Origin: Streptomyces sp. Ag109_O5-1
GTDB taxonomy: Bacteria > Actinomycetota > Actinomycetes > Streptomycetales > Streptomycetaceae
Direction of reading: 5' to 3'
Assembly: GCF_003814875.1 (NCBI RefSeq)
Contig: NZ_RKQF01000001.1
Location: 2,294,001-2,358,000 of the forward strand
DNA length: 64,000 nucleotides
The notes below the pieces were generated by a model, which saw only the letters and a list, made by a program, of their open reading frames with translations, was not told the origin of the DNA and made no database searches. The translations under genes were made by a program, and so were the position numbers. Shown here in pieces: positions 51,151-61,058 of the stretch (position 1 is its first letter; each line of letters opens with the position of its first letter).

Positions 51151-52038
51151 GTGTCGAACGTCCCACCAGCCCGACTGATCGACTTCCACTCCCACTGGGG
51201 CACAGAGCGAGGATGGAAGGGAAGCCCGTACGAGACAGCCGAGGACCGCGAGGCCCTGCAGGGCTACTTCAAGTGGGGCATGAGCTTCGTCAGCGACGAG
51301 GAGCAGGCCATCCAGTTCCGCCGCGCCAACGTCAAGGCGATGCTCGACTTCGCGTTCACCCACACCATGGACGCCGGTGCACTACGCGACCAGCACGACT
51401 ACGCCTTCGACTATGCGCGCAGGTACCCCGACGTCGTACTGGGCAACTGGATCGGCATCGATCCCACGCAACCAGCTCATGTCAAGGAACTCGAACGTTG
51501 CCTGAGCGAGGGGACGGGACTCGTCGGACTGACGGTCCACTCGTTCACACCGGCCGGGACACCCGACCAGCCGGAATGGGAGACCTGTCTGAACATGTGC
51601 ATCGACGCCAACCGTCCCGTCCTGGTCCATGTCGGCATGTCGGCCACCGGGGCCGGCACCCGCGGAGGCATGGGCATCACCCTGGAGGGCTGCCACCCCC
51701 GTTACGTCGACCGCGTCGCGGCCAAGCATCCCGATCTGAACGTGATCGCAGCTCGGGTGGCGTGGCCCTGGCAGTCGGAGATGATCGCGGTCGCACTGCA
51801 CAAGGCGAACGTGTGGATGGAGCTCCACGGCTGGTCACCGCGCTACTTCCCCGACGAGCTCAAGCGCGAGATCGGCAAGCGGCTGCGCAAGAAGGTCTTC
51901 TTCGGAGCCGACTACCCGATGCTCGCCCACCAGAGGCTGGTCGAGGAGTGGCGCGAGGAGGGCTTCTCCTCCGACGTCCTCGATGACGTGTTCTCCGGCA
52001 ACGCCGAGACCTTCCTCACCTCGATCGGAGTTCAGTGA
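51151..52038 (+). CDS. Amidohydrolase-2 family (ACMSD-like) enzyme
   Basis: 295 aa from GTG 51151 with AAAGG upstream. The metal-binding H-x-H is in LIDFHSHWGTE. A second His is in PVLVHVGMSATG and the terminal Asp in KVFFGADYPML. Members hydrolyse C-N bonds or decarboxylate cyclic acids using Zn or Mn; AA-rich barrel features such as WIGIDPTQPAHVKEL are typical. The stop overlaps the SDR start (TGATG), so the two are coupled. Confidence 0.85.
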   Translation: MSNVPPARLIDFHSHWGTERGWKGSPYETAEDREALQGYFKWGMSFVSDEEQAIQFRRANVKAMLDFAFTHTMDAGALRDQHDYAFDYARRYPDVVLGNWIGIDPTQPAHVKELERCLSEGTGLVGLTVHSFTPAGTPDQPEWETCLNMCIDANRPVLVHVGMSATGAGTRGGMGITLEGCHPRYVDRVAAKHPDLNVIAARVAWPWQSEMIAVALHKANVWMELHGWSPRYFPDELKREIGKRLRKKVFFGADYPMLAHQRLVEEWREEGFSSDVLDDVFSGNAETFLTSIGVQ

Positions 52039-52838
52039 TGGACGTCGGACTGACCGGCAAGGTCGCCATCGTCGGCGGCGGCAGCGACGGCCTGGGATAC
52101 GCCATCGCCGATCGTCTTCTGAAGGAAGGCGCCAATGTCACGATCTTCGCGCGACGCGCGGAGAAGGTTACAGCCGCCGCGCAACGGCTTGCCAGCGCAT
52201 ACGGCGAGGAGAAAGTCCTCGGGCTGGCCGCCGACTGCTCGGCCGACACCGACATCGAGCGCGTCACCGCCTCGACCCTTGAGCGCTTCGGTCCAGCCGT
52301 TCACGTTCTGGTCACCAACGACGGCGGACCGCCGATCCGGCGCATCTCCGAACTCACCGACGACGTGTGGCTGAAGGCCTTCGAGCGCCACTTCTTCTAC
52401 GTCGTCAGATCCGTGCGAACCACCTTGCCGTACATGACCACCGAAGGCGGCAGCATCCTCAACGTGGTCTCCGGCGTCGTCGAGCGCCCGGCCGTCGGCA
52501 TGGCGGCGTCCGTCGGCGTGTGGTCGGCGGTGATCGGCTACGCCAAGACCCTCGCCCTGGAGGTCGCCAGGCAGGACATCAACGTCAACACTCTGCTGTC
52601 CGGATTCTTCGACACCGCCCTGCTGGGCGGAATGCTGGAACGGCAGCCAGAGCTGTCCAAAGCCAGCCTCGGGAACGGGGTACCGATGGGACGCATCGGG
52701 GAGCCCCGTGAGTTTGCCGACCTGGCCGGTGCGCTCGTGTCACCCAACTTGCGATTCGTCACCGGCGCGGTGATCCCGGTCGACGGTGGCGCCGGTATCG
52801 GCATGGGCGCAAGCTTCGACTCGCCGACTTCGAAATGA
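52038..52838 (+). CDS. Short-chain dehydrogenase/reductase
   Basis: 266 aa from ATG 52038. The NAD(P)-binding loop is GGGSDGLGYAIA rather than the textbook TG-x3-G-x-G. NDGGPP replaces NAG. The catalytic region is altered: the usual S ... Y-x3-K reads NVVSGVVERP and SVGVWSAVIGYAKTLA, with YAK-type Lys but no Tyr four residues before it. So it is a divergent, possibly atypical SDR. C-terminal NTLLSGFFDTAL and FVTGAVIPVDGGAGIG are standard. Part of the acyl-CoA synthetase operon. Confidence 0.85.
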   Translation: MDVGLTGKVAIVGGGSDGLGYAIADRLLKEGANVTIFARRAEKVTAAAQRLASAYGEEKVLGLAADCSADTDIERVTASTLERFGPAVHVLVTNDGGPPIRRISELTDDVWLKAFERHFFYVVRSVRTTLPYMTTEGGSILNVVSGVVERPAVGMAASVGVWSAVIGYAKTLALEVARQDINVNTLLSGFFDTALLGGMLERQPELSKASLGNGVPMGRIGEPREFADLAGALVSPNLRFVTGAVIPVDGGAGIGMGASFDSPTSK

Positions 52839-52848
52839 GGCACTGTTT

Positions 52849-53892
52849 ATGAAGCGGACCATGAAGATCTCGACGATGCTCACCTACGGCACCGACCCGC
52901 GCGAGGCCGCTGACCACATCACTCGACTTGAGGCCGCCGGGCTCGACACCGTCTGGGTCGCCGAGGGGTACGGCTACGACTCGCCGACCCTGATGGGCTA
53001 CCTGGCGGCCCGCACCTCAAGCGTGGAGATCGGCGCAGCCATCCTCAACGTCTACTCCCGCACCCCGACCATGCTCGCGTCGACTGCGGCCGGCCTCGAC
53101 AGCGTGTCCGGCGGTCGCGCCATCATCGGCCTCGGCGCCTCCAACCCGAAGATCATCGAAGGGTGGCACGGCATGCCCTTCGTACAGTCGACCGGCCGTA
53201 CGAAGGAGACCGTCGAGATCATCCGCGCGGCCCTGCGGCGCGAGGCGGTCGACTACAGCGGCCGCTCCTTCGAGATCCCTCTCCCAGCCGGTCAGGGCAC
53301 CGGTCTTAGTGAGCCGCTGAAGATCATGACCAAGCCGCTACGCCCCTCTGTTCCGCTCTACGTCGCCGCGTTGGGACCGAAATCAGTCGAAGGCGCGGCG
53401 GAGTACGCCGACGGCTGGCTGCCTTTCCTCTATTCGCCCGAAGGCGCCGCCGGGGCATGGAGCGACGCGCTTGCCGCGGGGACCGCGAAGCGCTCCGAGA
53501 ACCTCGCGCCCCTGGAGGTCGTCGCCGGTGGCATCGTCGCTATCGGCGAGGACGTGAAGAGGGTGCTCGACCTCGCGCGGCCGATGCTCGCGCTCTATAT
53601 CGGAGGCATGGGTGCCCGCGGCAAGAACTTCTTCAACGACCTCGTCCGACGCTACGGCTACGAAGCCGAGGCCAAGGAGATCCAGGACCTCTACCTCGAC
53701 GGCAAGAAGAAGGAAGCCGAGGCCAAGGTCCCATTGCAACTCCTTGAACAAATCAACCTCGTCGGTCCTGCCTCGTACGTCCGGGAGCGGATTGAGGCCT
53801 TCCGCGAGTCCGGCGTCACCGATCTCCAGGTGACCCCGACCGGCGACGACCCCGCCGGACTCGTGCGCCAACTCAAGGAGTGGGTGGCCTGA
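52849..53892 (+). CDS. Luciferase-like (F420 or FMN-dependent) oxidoreductase
   Basis: 347 aa from ATG 52849. The TIM-barrel features of LLM-class proteins are clear: GLDTVWVAEGYGYDSPTLMG, IGAAILNVYSRTPTMLASTA, GRAIIGLGASNPKIIEGWHG, PLYVAALGPKSVEGAAEYAD with GWLPFLYSP. In actinobacteria these usually use F420. Last gene of the operon, ten bases after the SDR. Likely catalyses an oxidation or reduction step on the same substrate pathway. Confidence 0.88.
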   Translation: MKRTMKISTMLTYGTDPREAADHITRLEAAGLDTVWVAEGYGYDSPTLMGYLAARTSSVEIGAAILNVYSRTPTMLASTAAGLDSVSGGRAIIGLGASNPKIIEGWHGMPFVQSTGRTKETVEIIRAALRREAVDYSGRSFEIPLPAGQGTGLSEPLKIMTKPLRPSVPLYVAALGPKSVEGAAEYADGWLPFLYSPEGAAGAWSDALAAGTAKRSENLAPLEVVAGGIVAIGEDVKRVLDLARPMLALYIGGMGARGKNFFNDLVRRYGYEAEAKEIQDLYLDGKKKEAEAKVPLQLLEQINLVGPASYVRERIEAFRESGVTDLQVTPTGDDPAGLVRQLKEWVA

Positions 53893-54156
53893 CTTCCGCT
53901 TCTGCCCAGGCAACACCCCTTTGCGAACCCAGGAGGAGCCGTCTGTAATCGGTTAACGGTAGTTCGTTAAATCCGGTGGTGGCGTGGGTTGACGGCAGGT
54001 CAGGTTGGTCGTAGGCCGGTGGTAGGCAGGGCTTCGGCGTTGTCGTGTGGGGCCCGGTTCGTGGCGGTCTGTCAGCTCGGTGGTACCCGGAACGAGGCAG
54101 GCACAGGCTTCCAAGATCATGGAGTTCTCTACGCCCCGTGATCCGAGTGGAAGACC

Positions 54157-54330
54157 GTGCCTGTCGACGCATCATCGCTGATCCCGCGTGCCTTTGACCA
54201 GCTCCGCAAACATCCCGAGGCCGTATCCGACGAGGTCCCGCGCCTGCTGGAGCGGCTGGCCGAGGTGCCCGACCCGCGGGACCCGCGCGGCGTACGGCAC
54301 GCCCTGGTTGCCGTGCTCGCGCTGACTTGT
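54157..54330 (+). pseudogene. ISAs1-family transposase, N-terminal fragment
   Basis: GTG 54157. LLERLAEVPDPRDPRGVRHA then LVAVLALT is the ISAs1 N-terminal signature. Cut after about 58 codons by the IS110 fragment running in on the other strand. The 260 bases upstream (53893-54156) contain no gene and probably include the IS end. Confidence 0.75.
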
Positions 54331-54334
54331 TCTT

Positions 54335-54866
54335 TTTCTTCCCGATTCGAATTGCTCAGGTTCAGTGCACGCTCCAACGCGGGGTAGAACTCCAGCAGTT
54401 GAGCCCGCAGGCGGTTGGTCTGGCGGGTCCGGTCGTTGACCAGGTCGAGGCGGCGGGCGGTCAGGGTCCGCAGGTCGACGGCTATCTCGTCGCCGGGTCG
54501 CAAGAGACCGAGGTCCTTGCGCATGCGTGCCTGATCGGCGATGACGAACGCGTCCTTCTCGTCCGTCTTGCCCTGTCCTCGGTAGGCGGCCGAAGCCTGG
54601 TGCACGGCGAGGCCGGTGATGTAGACCATCGGCTGTTCGTGGCTGAGCAGGAGGCCGATGAGCAGGGCGGCGCCGCCGTGGTTGATGTCCACCGCCCACA
54701 ACGTGTCCCCGGAAAGCGCGAGGACGTCCGCGATCAGTTCAAGCAGGGCCGACTCGTCGTTGCAGACTCGACGCGAAAGGAGGCGTTCGCCCCGCTCGTC
54801 GACCACCACGCAGTGGTGGTGTTCCTTGCCGATGTCCACTCCGGCCCAGATCTGGGGCACGGTCAC
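54335..54866 (-). pseudogene. IS110-family transposase, N-terminal fragment
   Basis: Begins MTVPQIWAGVDIGKEHHHCV and carries the DEDD domain (DTLWAVDINHGGAALLIGLL, GQGKTDEKDAFVIADQARMR, LTARRLDLVNDRTRQTNRLR). It breaks after ERALNLSNSN at about 54335 against the ISAs1 fragment. The Transposase_20 half is missing. It resembles neither of the IS110 genes at 29351 and 30816 closely. Confidence 0.8.
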
Positions 54867-55009
54867 CTCCGCCAGCTCGTCGTCACACAGCGATCCCGCA
54901 GACGACCTCGCCGACGTTGTCCTACACAGCGATCAAGTCGCGTATCCCAATTAGGAAGCCGGAGGTCCTGCGGTCCTCGCCCCGAGGATCCTGCTGGCCA
55001 AATATGCGG

Positions 55010-56532
55010 TCATGCGGCGAGTGTGAGGTTGAGTCGGGCGAGGTGGCTGGTGCGGGTGTGGTCGAGGGGCTGGCCGTTCCACCAGGCGTCGAGGCGGATC
55101 AGGTTGAGGGCGACGGCGGAGTAGACGTGCTCGAGATGGGTCTTCCCCAGCCCGCGGTAGCGGGCCCGGCGGGTGCCGGTGACCGCCATGGCCTGGCGGA
55201 TGGTGCCCTCGACACCGGCCCGCAGGGCGTACTTCGCCCGCCATTTCTCGTCTTCCTGGGCGGTGTGGTTGGCGTGGATGAGTTCGTGCAGCGGCCTGGG
55301 CCGCAGAGTGATCTGGCGGCCCCAACGGGTGGCGTTGGTGCAGACGGCTCTGACGGGGCAGGGGACGCAGTCGGCCTGGTCGAAGCGGACCACGATCACG
55401 TCGCGGCCCTTCTGTCTGGCAGGGCTCCAGAACCGGCTGGTGGCGCCCTGGGGGCAGGTGGCCCGGCGGGCGTCCCAGTCGATGGCGAAGGCTTCGCGCT
55501 GGTAGCCGGCGTTCTCCCGGTACTGGCGGGACGTGCCCGTCAGCAGCGGCGTGACCAGGGTGATGCCGAAGGCGGCCCGGGCCCCGACGATGAGTTCGAT
55601 GCTCGCGTAGCCGGAGTCCAGGCAGTGCTCGCCGGGCAGCAGGCCCCGGGCCGCGAGGGCCTGGTGGACGGGTTCGACGAGTTTCACGTCGGGCACGGTC
55701 GCATCGGTGGTTGCGACATGGGTGATCATGTTCGGGACCGGGGGACGTGCCCGCCGGCTCTGTCGCAAAGCCTCGTCCTCGGGCCGGGGCGGCTGGCAGA
55801 CCTCGCTGATGTGCAGTTTGTATCCGGTCCAGCGCAGATCTTCCTTGCCGCCGTAGCGGGCATCAAGGTCATAGGGCGAGGTCAGACGGATTCTGCCGGG
55901 CGGGAGACCGTCCTTGTCCGCCTCCCGCCGCTTGACCACCTCCGCTCCGCTGCTGTCGCTGGTGATCAGATAGTTCTGCACGGTGATCTGCCGCAACGTC
56001 TGGACCGCAGACAACTCGCGCAGCCACAGTGGCGCAGCCGGATGGTAGACCGCCCGCAGCAGAGCCACCGCGTCGCGGCCGTAGTCCAGAGCGAGCTGGT
56101 CCCGCTGGGTCTGGGACCGGGCGGACGCCAGTACGCGACGATCCGCCGCCCGTAACGCCGGTTCCACCCACCGACGTCCAGGGCCCGCGCCACCCAGTCG
56201 GGGGCCGCGGCGGACAACGCCTCCAGCGCGGCCCGCACCGTCTCCCCGGCCAGCTCCAGCCGGTTCAACTCCCGCACCGCCGCCAGCACATGCGTGGAAT
56301 CCGTACGCTGCTTGCCTCCGGCCTTGACCAGGCCCTTCTCCTTCAACGCGGCCAGCAGCAGATCCAGCACCCGCTCCTCCAGGCCGTGCTCGACCACCCG
56401 GGCGCGGAACTCCGAGAGCACCGAGGCATCGAAGCCGACGTCCTCCAGCTCCAGACCCAGGCAGTACTTCCACGACAGATCGAACCGAACCCGCTGCACG
56501 GCAGCGCGGTCGGTGAGGTTCTCCGCCATGTG
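55010..56532 (-). pseudogene. IS1182-family transposase, N-terminally truncated and frameshifted
   Basis: From 56529 [40 protein letters not shown] and GWNRRYGRR. A frameshift near 56130 then leads into QRDQLALDYGRDAVALLRAV, RLTSPYDLDARYGGKEDLRW, HVATTDATVPDVKLVEPVHQ, CLDSGYASIELIV, DCVPCPVRAVCTNA and the normal end. The first 60-80 residues before MAENLTDR are lost at the junction with the second IS1182 copy. Confidence 0.85.
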
Positions 56533-56543
56533 CTCCCGACGGC

Positions 56544-57315
56544 CCCAACGTGATCACGGACGTGGCCACCACCGCGGCCACCACCCACGACAGCCAGGTC
56601 CTGCCCGGCATCCATACCCGCCTCGCCCGCCGCGGACTGCTCCCCGCCGAGCACCTGGTCGACACCGGCTACACCTCCCTGCCCCCTGGAACAAGCCACC
56701 CGCGAACACCAGGTCACCGTCTCCGGGCCGCTGAAGAGCAACCCCACCCGCCAACACCGCCAAAACGAGGGCTTCGCCCGGGACGACTTCCACATCGACT
56801 ACGACAAGCAGCAGGTCACCTGCCCCCAGGGCCAGGTCAGCCAGGGCTGGCACGGCCCCTACCCGACCTCCTCACCCACCGCAGCCCCGCTGATCGTGGC
56901 ACGGTTCACCAAGAGCCAGTGCCGCCCCTGCCCGGCCCGCACCCAGTGCACCAGCACCGCCGACAACGCCCGCACCGTGGGATTTCCCCCGCGAGAGCTC
57001 CGCGACCTTCAACTCCGCGTCCGCACGGAACAACAGACACCCGAGTGGAAGGCCCGCTACGCGGTCCGCTCCGGAGTGGAGGGAACCGTCAACGAGTTCG
57101 CCCACGGACACGGCATGCGCCGCTGCCGCTACCGAGGACAGGGAAAGGCCCACATCCAGCACGTCCTGACCGCCATCGCCGTCAACATCGAGCGCCTCAG
57201 CGGACTGACGCCGACCGAGGAAGCACCCACGCCCCGCCGGCCGACCGCCTTCCAGAACTACCTCGACCAGCGCGAACTACCCCGGCCAAAGTCCTGGCGC
57301 ACCCTCGGCACCTGA
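56544..57315 (+). pseudogene. Second IS1182-family transposase, C-terminal half, frameshifted
   Basis: Opens in mid-protein with [20 protein letters not shown] and HLVDTGYTS. One frameshift near 56690 follows, then [52 protein letters not shown] and a normal C-terminus. It lies head-to-head with the first copy, with only about a dozen bases between the broken ends. Confidence 0.8.
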
Positions 57316-57457
57316 CCTCGACCATCCAAGATCACCGACAGAGTGTGCCTGTTCCTGAGCCGGTCATGACAGTCCAGTGCCTGCAACTCCTCGTCATCGA
57401 TGTTCACGTACAGTGTTTAGCTTAGGGTGTTGTCGCGGCCATGGCCCGGCTGGGTGG

Positions 57458-58438
57458 TCACTGTGCCGTCATAGGCTCCGGTGCGTTGTGGGCTCGACGG
57501 TAGGCCAGTGGTGACAGGCCCAGGTGCGTGTGGAAGTGCTTGCGCAGGGCGACGGGGTCGCCGAAGCCGCAGGCGGTGGCGATCCGTGCGACGGTCAGGT
57601 CGGTGGATTCCAGCAGCAGGCGCGCGTGCGCCAGCCGTCGTTGTGCCAGCCACTTCAGCGGGCTGCTGCCCACCTCGCTGCGGAAGCGCCGGGTGAAGGT
57701 GCGCACGCTCATGTGCGCGTGGCGGGCCATGTCCTCCAGTGTGATCGGCTCGGCCAGCCGGTCCAGCGCCCACTGGCGGGTCGCCGAGGTAGAGCGGTCG
57801 GTGTCCTGCGGTACCGGGTGCTCGATGAACTGCGCCTGGCCGCCCTCGCGCCACGGCGCCACCACGCAGCGCCGCGCGGCGGCCGAGGCCACCGCCGCCC
57901 CGTGGTCCAGACGGACCAGGTGCAGGCACAGGTCGATGCCGGCCGCTCCGCCGGCGGACGTCAGGATGCGTCCGTTGTCGACGAACAGGACGTCCGGATC
58001 GACGTCGACGTCGGGGAACAGCCGCGCCAGCGCGTCACACAGCGCCCAGTGTGTGGTGGCCCGGCCGCCGTCCAGCAGACCGGCCGCCGCGAGCAGGAAG
58101 GCCGAGGTGCACAGGCTGACGATGCGGGTTTGCGGCCCGATCCGGTCCAGTGCCGCGGCGAGTTCCCCGGGAAGCGCTCCGGTCGCGAGCAGGTCCTCGC
58201 CGGGCTCCTGCGTGGCGAGGACGACGGTGTCCGCGCTCTCCAGCACCGACTCGTCGTGGTCGACGACGATCCGGTAGTCCTCGTGCGTGCGCACCGGCCG
58301 GCCGCCGAGGGAGCAGGTGACGACGGAGTACAGAGGAGTCCCGTCCGGCTCACGGGCCTCGTTGAACACCCGGGCCGGGATGCCCAGATCCAGCGGAAGA
58401 ACTCCGTCGAGGGCGAGAACAGCGACACGATGCGACAT
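57458..58438 (-). CDS. GATase1/DJ-1-like AraC-family regulator (FtrA type)
   Basis: 326 aa from ATG 58438. N-terminal DJ-1/PfpI-like domain (VAVLALDGVLPLDLGIPARV, RIVSLCTSAFLLAAAGLLDG with the nucleophile-elbow Cys). C-terminal AraC HTH pair LEDMARHAHMSVRTFTRRFR and VARIATACGFGDPVALRKHF, ending LSPLAYRRAH. Divergent from the quinone-oxidoreductase-like gene, 112 bases apart, so it probably regulates it. A longer upstream frame is ignored as it overlaps that gene. Confidence 0.9.
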   Translation of the reverse strand: MSHRVAVLALDGVLPLDLGIPARVFNEAREPDGTPLYSVVTCSLGGRPVRTHEDYRIVVDHDESVLESADTVVLATQEPGEDLLATGALPGELAAALDRIGPQTRIVSLCTSAFLLAAAGLLDGGRATTHWALCDALARLFPDVDVDPDVLFVDNGRILTSAGGAAGIDLCLHLVRLDHGAAVASAAARRCVVAPWREGGQAQFIEHPVPQDTDRSTSATRQWALDRLAEPITLEDMARHAHMSVRTFTRRFRSEVGSSPLKWLAQRRLAHARLLLESTDLTVARIATACGFGDPVALRKHFHTHLGLSPLAYRRAHNAPEPMTAQ

Positions 58439-58550
58439 GGCTGGAATGGTACGACAAGCGGCCCTCCGGCCACTCACCCGCCTTGGTAAGCACACGCCAC
58501 TCTTTGGGTAGCGGGGACGCGGTCCCCGCTGAAGGAAGAGCAAGACAGGC

Positions 58551-59531
58551 ATGAGCGAGGACACCATGAGCGAGGACACCATGCGGGCAGTCACCATCAG
58601 CGAGTTCGGCGGAGCGGAGGTGCTGACCCTCGAGGAGGTCGCGCGCCCGGTGCCGCTGCCGACCGAGGTGCTGGTACGCGTGCACGCCGCCGGCGTCAAC
58701 CCGGTGGACTGGAAGACGCGCGAGGGCGAGGCCGTGGCGGGGCTGCAGACGCTTCCGCTGATCCTGGGCTGGGACGTGTCCGGTGTCGTCGAGGAGGTCG
58801 GCTTCGGCGTCACCACCCTGAAGGTCGGCGACGAGGTCTACGGCATGCCGTGGTTCCCGCGCGCCGCCGGCGGCTACGCCGAGTACGTCACCGCACCGGC
58901 CCGCCAGTGGGCCCGCAAGCCGGCCGCCCTCGACCACGTGCACGCGGCCGCCGTGCCGCTGGCGGCGCTGACCGCCTGGCAGGCCGTGGTCGACACCGCC
59001 CACGTCCAGGCCGGCCAGCGTGTCCTGATCACGGCCGCCGCCGGCGGGGTGGGCCACTTCGCGGTCCAGTTCGCCCGGCACCTGGGCGCCCACGTGATCG
59101 CCACCGCCAGCGCCGCCCGCCACCCCTGGCTCAAGGAACTCGGCGCCGACGAGACCATCGACTACACCACCACCCGCTTCGAGGACGTCGTCGAGGACGT
59201 CGACGTCGTCATCGACCTGGTGGGCGACGCCCACGACAACACGAGCACCCGCTCGCTGAAGGTCCTGCGCCCGGGCGGCCTGCTGGTCGCCATCCCGGCC
59301 GGTGTCTCCCCGGACCTGGCCCAGGCCGCCGAGGCGGCCGGCGTGCGCGTCACTGCGTACCTGGTCGAGCCGGACGGTCCCGCGCTGACCACGATCGCCG
59401 GCCTGATCGACGCCGGTGAGGTCGCCGTCGAGGTGGAGGAGACCTTCCCGCTGGAGCAGGCCGGCGCGGCCCACGCCCGTGTCGAGGCCGGCCGCACCCG
59501 CGGCAAGGTCGTCCTCACCGTGACCGACTGA
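58551..59531 (+). CDS. Zinc-independent alcohol dehydrogenase / quinone oxidoreductase-like
   Basis: 326 aa. MDR-superfamily features: VLVRVHAAGVNPVDWKTREG, LGWDVSGVVEEVG, Rossmann ITAAAGGVGHFAVQFARHLG, with no structural-zinc Cys cluster. NADPH-dependent reduction of quinones or enones is the likely reaction. The coding sequence begins with a 15-bp tandem duplication (MSEDT twice), offering two start codons five residues apart. The ribosome site AAGGAAGAG lies before the first. Confidence 0.88.
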   Translation: MSEDTMSEDTMRAVTISEFGGAEVLTLEEVARPVPLPTEVLVRVHAAGVNPVDWKTREGEAVAGLQTLPLILGWDVSGVVEEVGFGVTTLKVGDEVYGMPWFPRAAGGYAEYVTAPARQWARKPAALDHVHAAAVPLAALTAWQAVVDTAHVQAGQRVLITAAAGGVGHFAVQFARHLGAHVIATASAARHPWLKELGADETIDYTTTRFEDVVEDVDVVIDLVGDAHDNTSTRSLKVLRPGGLLVAIPAGVSPDLAQAAEAAGVRVTAYLVEPDGPALTTIAGLIDAGEVAVEVEETFPLEQAGAAHARVEAGRTRGKVVLTVTD

Positions 59532-59560
59532 CCATCCCTGCAAACGTCAGGAGCAGCACC

Positions 59561-59881
59561 GTGTACTACGAGATCCGCCGCTATCAGGCGCAGCCCGGAC
59601 GCCGCGAGGAGTGGGTGCGCTACATGGAGGACGTGGTCATCCCGTTCCAGGCCTCGCTGGGCATGGACGTAACCGCCTCCTTCGTCGACGCCGAGGACGA
59701 GGACGGCTACGTGTGGATTCGCCGGTTCGAGGACGAGGCCCACAGCGAGGCCCTGTACACAGCCGTGTACGAGCACGACCGCTGGAAGAACGAGATCGGC
59801 CCGGTCGTCTACGGCCTGCTGATCCCCGAGAAGTCCGTCATCACCCGTGTGGTCCCCACCCCGGCCTCACCCCTGCGATGA
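59561..59881 (+). CDS. NIPSNAP-family protein
   Basis: 106 aa from GTG 59561 with GTCAGGAGCAG upstream. YYEIRRYQAQPGRREEWVRY, FVDAEDEDGYVWIRRFEDEA and YEHDRWKNEIGPVV are the dimeric alpha-beta barrel features of NIPSNAP proteins. Small cytosolic protein of unclear role, often encoded with oxidoreductases. It follows the quinone-oxidoreductase gene by 29 bases, so probably the same transcript. Confidence 0.88.
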   Translation: MYYEIRRYQAQPGRREEWVRYMEDVVIPFQASLGMDVTASFVDAEDEDGYVWIRRFEDEAHSEALYTAVYEHDRWKNEIGPVVYGLLIPEKSVITRVVPTPASPLR

Positions 59882-59950
59882 CCCGGCTCACGGCCGCTTC
59901 ATCCACCACCGCACAGCACCGCACAACAGCGAAGAGATAGAACCCAACCC

Positions 59951-60937
59951 ATGAGCAAGACACTCAACCTCGCCGCGGCCGCAGCTGCCGCAACGGCCGT
60001 CTTCGTGTCGGCCCCCTACGCGTCGGCCACCGCGGGGCGGGAACACCCCAAGCCGGTCGTCACGGATGTCAAGACCGTCGCCCCGTTCGACTGGTCCGCC
60101 GGGGAGGTACCAGAGAACATCACCGTCAACCCGGACAGCACGCTCACTGTCTCCATGCTGGGCAGCTACGCCGGCCAGCGGCCGGAGCTGGTCCGCCTGA
60201 GCGCCAACGGACAGCACAAGACGGTGCTGGTGACCGGCGTCCTCGGCGACGGATTCACCGGGAACACCCGTGGCAGCGACGGGACCATCTACTACAACGT
60301 GTGGTCCAAGGACGCCTCGCGCGCAGGAGTGTGGAAGCTGCCCCCGGGCGGCCACCCCAGCCGCGTCGCGGCCCTGCCCGCGGACGGCCTGCCGAACGGA
60401 CTCGCGATCGACCCTGCCGAACGCACACTCTACGTCACCGACAGCATCAAGGGCACGATCTGGGCCGTCCCGGTCGCAGGGGGCCAAGCCAGGGCGTGGC
60501 TGACCGACCAGGCTCTCGCGCGGGACCCGAAGGCTCAGCTGTCGTTCGGCGCCAACGGGCTGCGCTACCACAACGGGGCACTGTGGGTCACGAACTTCAA
60601 CAAGGCCACCCTGCTGCGGATCCCCGTGACCGCTGCCGGCAAGCCGGGCCGCATCCACCAGGTGACCGATGGTGAGGTGGGCATCGACGACTTCAACTTC
60701 CTGTCCTCCCGCTCCGACATTGTGTTCACCGCGCGGAACACGCAGAACAAGGTGGACATGGTCTACCCGAACGGCACGAAGGTCACCGTGCTCACTGCGG
60801 CCGACGGGCTGGCCAGCCCCACCGCCACCGCCGTACGCGGCCACGAGCTCTACATCACCGACGCGGGCCTCGCCGCCCCGCACCACGCACAGCTGCAGGG
60901 TGCCCGGATCAACCTCGCGCGGTTGCAGGGCCGCTGA
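59951..60937 (+). CDS. Secreted SMP-30/gluconolactonase-like beta-propeller protein
   Basis: 328 aa. Signal peptide at 1-30 (LAAAAAAATAVFVSAPYASA) with a plausible cut after ATA. The propeller repeats include GLPNGLAIDPAERTLYVTDS, GANGLRYHNGALWVTNFNKA and DGLASPTATAVRGHELYITD. Related proteins are lactonases or metal-binding propellers; the catalytic metal ligands are not certain here. Third gene after the NIPSNAP gene (69 bases), likely part of the regulon of the divergent GATase1/AraC protein. Confidence 0.8.
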   Translation: MSKTLNLAAAAAAATAVFVSAPYASATAGREHPKPVVTDVKTVAPFDWSAGEVPENITVNPDSTLTVSMLGSYAGQRPELVRLSANGQHKTVLVTGVLGDGFTGNTRGSDGTIYYNVWSKDASRAGVWKLPPGGHPSRVAALPADGLPNGLAIDPAERTLYVTDSIKGTIWAVPVAGGQARAWLTDQALARDPKAQLSFGANGLRYHNGALWVTNFNKATLLRIPVTAAGKPGRIHQVTDGEVGIDDFNFLSSRSDIVFTARNTQNKVDMVYPNGTKVTVLTAADGLASPTATAVRGHELYITDAGLAAPHHAQLQGARINLARLQGR

Positions 60938-61058
60938 CCGTGCAGCGCCGGAGCCACGGCCTCACACATCGCCCCTGTTCCCATATTGACCCCGGCTATT
61001 CAGCGGAATTAAGGGATCTGACGCCCCGATAGCAGAAAGGTGCCGTTGACCTGCGAGG

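Noticed and set aside
58439..58816. N-terminal extension of the GATase1/AraC regulator to 58816
   Set aside because: It would overlap the divergent oxidoreductase gene and lacks DJ-1 similarity; ATG 58438 begins exactly at the family start.
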